A DNA stretch of 64,000 bases from Solwaraspora sp. WMMA2056 (lineage in GTDB: Bacteria > Actinomycetota > Actinomycetes > Mycobacteriales > Micromonosporaceae): NCBI RefSeq assembly GCF_030345095.1, contig NZ_CP128360.1, positions 2,356,001 through 2,420,000 of the forward strand, given 5' to 3'. Shown here one piece after another: positions 60,299 through 64,000 of the stretch. A program made the position numbers and the translations under genes. The stretch's first letter is position 1. Every line of letters starts with the position of its first letter. The notes under the pieces were generated by a model, which saw nothing but the letters and a program-made list of their open reading frames with translations, searched no databases and was not told where the DNA came from.

Positions 60299-60892
60299 TC
60301 AGATCAGCCAGCGGTGGCGCTGGACGAAGGGGAGCTTGGCCCAGAGCCGGCCGAGACCCCAGGTGTGTCCGGCGTACGCGGCGGCGAGGGCGACCACGAC
60401 GACCGCGTAGAGGATGTGGTAGTCGACCAGCGGGTTGGTCGAGCCGGTGGGCTCGCCGCCAGCGGTGAACCGGACCAGCGGCAGCTCGGCCAGCCACATG
60501 AAGATCATCATCAGGGCGCCGGAACCGGCCGCGATCCGCAGTCCGACACCGGCGATCAGCGCGACGCCGATGGCGCCCATGCCGACCATGAACAGGGTGT
60601 TCGCCCACCAGGTGCCGGCGATGGCGTGGAAGAACGACTGCAGCGGGCCGACCTCGACCGAGGAGAGGAAGCCCTTGGTCGGCGAGCCGCCGTTGATCCA
60701 GGCCCGTTCGGCCGGGGTGGAGTAGCCGAGGCCGAAGGTCTTGTCGAGGAACGCCCAGAGGAAGACGAATCCGGTGGAGATCCGCAGCACGGCCATGATC
60801 CGGGCGGCGGTGCTGGTGAGCATGTGGCCGGGGAGTTCGGCGTGCTCGAGGGGCCGTTCGATCGATCGGTGGGTGGTGTGCTGGGTGGTCAT
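60299..60892 (-). CDS. DoxX-family membrane protein
   Basis: 197 residues from ATG 60892. Four TM helices with DoxX landmarks: [47 protein letters not shown] and a last [17 protein letters not shown] helix. DoxX relatives act with thiosulfate:quinone oxidoreductase or in thiol/redox stress (with SodA/SseA in mycobacteria). A role in redox defence next to catalase is inferred. Confidence 0.88.
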   Translation of the reverse strand: MTTQHTTHRSIERPLEHAELPGHMLTSTAARIMAVLRISTGFVFLWAFLDKTFGLGYSTPAERAWINGGSPTKGFLSSVEVGPLQSFFHAIAGTWWANTLFMVGMGAIGVALIAGVGLRIAAGSGALMMIFMWLAELPLVRFTAGGEPTGSTNPLVDYHILYAVVVVALAAAYAGHTWGLGRLWAKLPFVQRHRWLI

Positions 60893-60971
60893 TGTCGCCT
60901 CCGCGACTCGCTTGCCTCTGTGACGAGATCAGCTTCCCGCGGTGGCAGGTCCCGGCACCTGAGGCGGAACA

Positions 60972-61009
60972 CCCGTGCTGGCCGGGACCAAGGTCCCGAC
61001 CAGCACGGG
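60972..61009 (-). terminator. terminator of the IS-interrupted gene
   Basis: 18-bp stem with one mismatch (60972-60989 with 60992-61009), 25 bp after the stop of the interrupted secreted-protein gene at 61034. Confidence 0.75.
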
Positions 61010-61033
61010 CCGCTTGCCGGACGAAGTTCCAGC

Positions 61034-61129
61034 TCAGCAGTTGCGGACGTACCAGACCGGCGTCCAGCTGCTGATCGTGCCGCTGTAACCGGGACGGAAC
61101 GAGACGAGGATGTTGAAACTCTGGCCGTA
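61034..61129 (-). pseudogene. 3' fragment of an IS-interrupted secreted-protein gene
   Basis: Reads [17 protein letters not shown]...[12 protein letters not shown] then TGA (61034-61036): the final 31 codons of a protein, aromatic and beta-rich with a terminal Cys, like an exported domain. Joining it across the IS element (removing 61130-63958 and one GTA) restores a continuous frame with the fragment at 63959-64000: ...[15 protein letters not shown].... The gene extends beyond the window. Confidence 0.75.
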
Positions 61130-61202
61130 TGAGGTGCCCCGAGGATTCCGGACAGGGAGCCAATAAGGTTACCCTGTAAGGAAAGTCGAGGGAAGAAGCG
61201 CG

Positions 61203-61460
61203 ATGGCACGCATAAGCTCATACACCCCAGAGTTCCGTGAAGAAGCAGTGCAACTCGTTCTACAGTCGAACAAGCCAGTGTCGCAGGTTGCCCGGGAGAT
61301 CGACGTTCACCCGGAGACGCTCCGTTCCTGGGTCCGCCAGTACCGGCGGGAAAACAGCGGCGCCCAGGACAGCCCACCGATCGGCGTCGACGAGCGCGCT
61401 CGACTGAAGGAACTCGAACGTCGCAACCGGGAACTCGAAATGGAGAACAGCTTCCTGAAA
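61203..61460 (+). pseudogene. IS3 orfA, 5' part (86 codons)
   Basis: Helix-turn-helix transposase subunit A: TPEFREEAVQLVLQSNKPVSQVAREIDVHPETLRSWVRQYR, then a leucine-zipper-like RLKELERRNRELEMENSFLK. At codon 86 it runs into the IS66-type inverted repeat and ends abnormally at 61479-61481 after GDWIGS. The rest is at 62990-63025; rejoined, orfA is 97 residues ending KAAAYFAKDPR. Confidence 0.9.
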
Positions 61461-62983
61461 GGTGACTGGATAGGTTCCTGATCCCGGTGATGCTGTCTGC
61501 TGTGGAGGCTGGTAGGTTGACCAGCCATGCCCGCCGATCCGCCGCCGTCGTATGACGAGTTGTTGGCGTTGAACGCCGGGCTGGCCGCACGGCTGGAGCA
61601 GGCGCTGACGCGGATCGCTGAGCTTGAGGCCCGGTTGAAGCAGTCGTCGAGCAACTCGTCGAAACCGCCGTCGAGCGACGGGCTGGCCAAACCGGCGCCG
61701 AAGTCGCTGCGGGGCCGTTCGGGTCGCCGGCCGGGCCGCCCCACCGGGGGCGAGGGCACCACCCTGTCCCAGGTGGCCGATCCGGACGTGATCGTCCGGC
61801 ACGTGCCGGACATCTGTGGCGGCTGCGGTGACGGCCTGACCGACCCCGCCGAGGTGACGGTCACCCGCCGGCAGGTGTTCGACATCCCCCAGCCCCGGGT
61901 CGTGGTGACCGAGCACCAGATCGTCACCGTCGCCTGCCCGTGCGGGCACCACACCACCGCCGCGACACCCGCCGGGGCCACCGCGCCCGCCGCCTACGGA
62001 CCACGGATCGCCGCGATCGGCGTCTACCTGCTCCACGGACAGTTCCTGTCCATCGGCCGCACCGCCGACGCGATCCGTGACCTGTTCGGCCTGCCCGTCG
62101 CGCCAGCCACCATCACCGCCTGGGTCACCCGCACCGCCCTCGGCGTCATCGACACGGTGCTCCCCGTCATCCGCGACCGCATCAAGAACGCGCCGGTCGC
62201 GCACTTCGACGAGACCGGCATACGCGTCGACGGCCGCCTCGCCTGGCTGCACTCCGCCTCCACACCCACCGACGTGTTCCTCACCGTGCACCGCCGGCGC
62301 GGCACCGCCGCAATGGACGACGCCGGCGTGCTACCCGGATACACCGGCACCGCCGTGCACGACGCGTGGGCCCCGTACGACACCTACACCACCGCCCGGC
62401 ACGCCCTGTGCAACGCCCACGTGCTGCGGGAACTGGTCTACGTGGTCGACACCGCCACCGGGCAGGTCGCCGACCTCGCCGGCCAGGCCATCGACGCCCT
62501 GCGGCACCTGAACCGCCTGACGGTCACGGCCCGCGCCGACGGCTGCGAACCCGACCCGGCCGACCTCGCCGAACAGACCCACCTGCTGCGCTCGGCCGTC
62601 GTGCTCGGCGCCGCAGCCACCGCCACCCGCACCGACAAGCTGCACCGCAAGTACCACGCCCTGTTCGTGCGACTACGGGACCGACGCGCCGACTACCTGC
62701 GGTTCCTCACCGACCCGGCCGTGCCGTTCGACAACAACCCGGCCGAGCGGACCATCCGCATGCCGAAACTCCGGATCAAGGTCTCCGGCAGCATGCGCAC
62801 CATGACCGGAGCCGAACACTTCGCCGCGATCCGCAGCTACGCCGCCACCGCCACCCGACACGGCATCAACATGCTCGACGCACTCACCCGAGCCGCCGCC
62901 GGCAGCCCCTGGATCCCCACAACCGCCTAACCCACCTCGCGCGCTTGCGGTATTCCAAGGTCCCACGCACCTATCCAGTCACC
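61461..62983 (+). mobile_element. IS66-type single-ORF insertion sequence
   Basis: 1523 bp bounded by perfect 15-bp inverted repeats GGTGACTGGATAGGT (61461-61475; complement at 62969-62983). Target duplication CTGAAA at 61455-61460 and 62984-62989, 6 bp rather than the 8 bp usual for IS66. Only the transposase (tnpC-like) gene is present, no tnpA or tnpB, as in the ISBst12 subgroup. The ends are intact, so it may be active. Confidence 0.9.
61527..62930 (+). CDS. IS66-family transposase (TnpC-like)
   Basis: 467 residues from ATG 61527. A coiled N-terminus (YDELLALNAGLAARLEQALTRIAELEARLKQ), a Ser/Asn stretch SSSNSSKPPSSDG typical of IS66, a zinc finger (CGGCGDGL and VACPCGHH), and the DDE domain with AHFDETGIRVDG, HDAWAPYD and a late acidic residue in NNPAERTIRMPK. 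The frame is complete. Transcribed in the same direction as the host IS3 genes. Confidence 0.95.
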   Translation: MPADPPPSYDELLALNAGLAARLEQALTRIAELEARLKQSSSNSSKPPSSDGLAKPAPKSLRGRSGRRPGRPTGGEGTTLSQVADPDVIVRHVPDICGGCGDGLTDPAEVTVTRRQVFDIPQPRVVVTEHQIVTVACPCGHHTTAATPAGATAPAAYGPRIAAIGVYLLHGQFLSIGRTADAIRDLFGLPVAPATITAWVTRTALGVIDTVLPVIRDRIKNAPVAHFDETGIRVDGRLAWLHSASTPTDVFLTVHRRRGTAAMDDAGVLPGYTGTAVHDAWAPYDTYTTARHALCNAHVLRELVYVVDTATGQVADLAGQAIDALRHLNRLTVTARADGCEPDPADLAEQTHLLRSAVVLGAAATATRTDKLHRKYHALFVRLRDRRADYLRFLTDPAVPFDNNPAERTIRMPKLRIKVSGSMRTMTGAEHFAAIRSYAATATRHGINMLDALTRAAAGSPWIPTTA

Positions 62984-63025
62984 CTGAAAAAAGCCGCGGC
63001 GTACTTCGCGAAGGACCCTCGGTAA
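62984..63025 (+). pseudogene. IS3 orfA, 3' remnant
   Basis: CTGAAA target duplicate followed by the last 11 codons of orfA (KAAAYFAKDPR and TAA 63023-63025). The A-run at the junction (62987-62992, then G) lies where IS3 elements carry their -1 frameshift signal, and orfB is in the -1 frame. Confidence 0.85.
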
Positions 63026-63030
63026 CGAGC

Positions 63031-63915
63031 TTGTACGAGTTCATCGAGACGATGCGACTCGACACCGCGAAGTACGCCTACCCCGTCGACTTCATGTGCG
63101 AACAACTCGGCGTGTCCAGGTCCGGATACTACGAATGGCGAACCCGCCCCGACTCCGCGACCGCCACCCGCCGCGCCCACCTTCGATCGGCCATCGAGGA
63201 GGTGTTCGCCGCGTCCGACGGCACCTACGGGCATCGACGTGTCCACGCGCAACTGCGGCGCCAGGGCGTGTCCGCCGGGCCGGAACTCGTCCGCCAGCTG
63301 ATGCGCGAGCTCGGGCTCGTGCCGTGCCAGCCCCGCCCGAGGCGGTGGGGTCTCACCCAGTCGTCGTCCGGCACGGTGCCTGACCTCGTCGGCCGGGAGT
63401 TCACCGCCGACGCGCCTGGCGAGAAGCTCGTCGGCGACATCACGTACATCCCGACCGGCGAGGGGTGGCTGTATCTGGCGACCGTCATCGACTGCTGCAC
63501 GAAGGAAGTCATCGGATACGCGATGGACGACCACTACCAGACGCCGTTGATATCCCGCGCCATCCGTAACGCCGCCCGGAATCGCGAACTCAGGAAGAAC
63601 GCCATCTTTCATTCGGACCGGGGCAGCAACTACATGTCGGACGACTACGGCAGAACGCTGCGGGATCTGAGGTTGCGGCGATCTGCTGGCCGGACCGGAA
63701 CTTGTTTCGACAATGCGATGGCGGAATCGTTCTTCGGTGCGCTGAAGAACGAACGCGTGTCGCGTGTGAAGTATCCCACTCGTGAGGCGGCACGCCGGGA
63801 CGTTACTGCCTACATCGAATTCTGGTACAATCGTCAGCGTCTGCATTCAGCGGTGGGCTACCGACCTCCCCGGGAAGTCCACGCAGAGTTCGAGAACCTT
63901 CAAATCGCGGCGTGA
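63031..63915 (+). CDS. IS3-family transposase OrfB
   Basis: 294 residues from TTG 63031; normally made as an OrfAB fusion by -1 frameshifting. HTH_21-like region (GTYGHRRVHAQLRRQGV) and an rve integrase core with the DDE triad Asp136 (GDITYIP), Asp196 (HSDRGSNY) and Glu232 (NAMAESFFGALKNE), Asp-35-Glu spacing intact. The coding frame is complete, but the interrupted orfA probably prevents fusion synthesis, so the element is likely immobile unless helped. Confidence 0.95.
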   Translation: MYEFIETMRLDTAKYAYPVDFMCEQLGVSRSGYYEWRTRPDSATATRRAHLRSAIEEVFAASDGTYGHRRVHAQLRRQGVSAGPELVRQLMRELGLVPCQPRPRRWGLTQSSSGTVPDLVGREFTADAPGEKLVGDITYIPTGEGWLYLATVIDCCTKEVIGYAMDDHYQTPLISRAIRNAARNRELRKNAIFHSDRGSNYMSDDYGRTLRDLRLRRSAGRTGTCFDNAMAESFFGALKNERVSRVKYPTREAARRDVTAYIEFWYNRQRLHSAVGYRPPREVHAEFENLQIAA

Positions 63916-63958
63916 AAGAACCGGCCGAACCACTGTCCGGAAAACGCGAGGCCCCTCA

Positions 63959-64000
63959 GTACGCGTAAGCGGTGGCGCCGCCGGTCTGGTTGTTGACCCA
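63959..64000 (-). pseudogene. 5' side of the IS-interrupted secreted-protein gene (partial)
   Basis: Reads WVNNQTGGATAYAY and then stops: the IS end supplies a TGA straight after the last Tyr codon. The truncated product would lack its last 30 or so residues. The beginning of the gene is outside the window, so the family cannot be named. Confidence 0.65.

Larger units (their letters stand above)
61130..63958 (+). mobile_element. IS3-family element, interrupted by an IS66-family element
   Basis: Imperfect terminal inverted repeats: left begins TGAGGTGCCCCGAGGATTCCG at 61130 (first bases shown), right end read inward begins TGAGGGGCCTCG and shares TTCCGGACAG. Flanked by a 3-bp target duplication GTA (61127-61129 and 63959-63961), the IS3 norm. 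Without the nested element it would be about 1.3 kb with overlapping orfA and orfB. It has inserted in the 3' end of a secreted-protein gene. Confidence 0.85.

Noticed and set aside
58605-61163. 852-codon continuous frame through the catalase and DoxX regions
   Set aside because: The catalase starts at GTG 60131 with a good ribosome binding site; the upstream extension is antisense to nothing recognisable, covers the DoxX gene in another frame, and is open only because of high GC.

Overview
The window is high-GC actinomycete DNA with frequent GTG starts, tightly overlapping operons (ATGA/GTGA junctions), XRE/DUF397 pairs, a furA-katG operon, ECF42/DGPF genes and CBM2-bearing secreted enzymes. 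This suits a Micromonosporaceae-like soil or plant-associated bacterium; the genus is inference. No rRNA, tRNA or CRISPR array was seen.

Layout. 1-2.9 kb: end of a siderophore-type iron ABC importer (two FecCD permeases and a lipoprotein receptor) with an IdeR/DmdR-like iron box. 3-9.8 kb: envelope and secreted proteins (PQQ-type propeller, SanA/YdcF-like protein, SGNH esterase with CBM2, DinB-like protein, subtilisin-like protease, small membrane protein). 9.7-22.1 kb: a xylan/xylo-oligosaccharide locus. An acetyl esterase and a LacI regulator face an operon of two sugar permeases, a solute-binding lipoprotein, GH39 beta-xylosidase, a YesL-like protein and GH42 beta-galactosidase, with LacI-type operators in the divergent promoter. 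A Tat-exported flavin oxidase follows, and a GH67 alpha-glucuronidase lies separately at 37.7-39.8 kb. 22.2-25.6 kb: furA-katG and vapBC. 25.8-34.7 kb: small regulatory and accessory genes (ADP-ribosylglycohydrolase, ECF42 sigma with DGPF partner, nucleotidyltransferase, GNAT, ATP-grasp, HAD, XRE/DUF397, Uma2). 34.7-37.6 kb: a 956-residue one-TM receptor-like protein.

42.4-54.7 kb is the most striking region: a zinc-homeostasis island with five copies of a Zur-like palindrome. They precede a COG0523 GTPase, a run of secreted surface-repeat proteins carrying an H-x-H-x-N-W motif, a ZnuA-like receptor with the same repeat inserted, ZnuC/ZnuB-like ABC subunits, a WxL-like protein with a DUF916-type partner, a sortase-type double LPxTG protein, and a zinc-free L31 paralogue. 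A 97-residue protein with 27 histidines sits inside the island under its own palindrome. The same repeat appears free, in the receptor, membrane-tethered, WxL-anchored and LPxTG-anchored, which suggests a layered cell-wall zinc-capture relay, analogous in logic to staphylococcal Isd haem relays. That function is a hypothesis.

54.8-60.9 kb: a sensory-rhodopsin-transducer-like protein, an alpha/beta hydrolase divergent from a TetR regulator with two palindromic operators, an NCS1 permease, catalase and DoxX. 61.0-64.0 kb: an IS3-type element (3-bp target duplication) interrupts the 3' end of a secreted-protein gene and is itself interrupted inside orfA by an IS66-type element with 15-bp inverted repeats.
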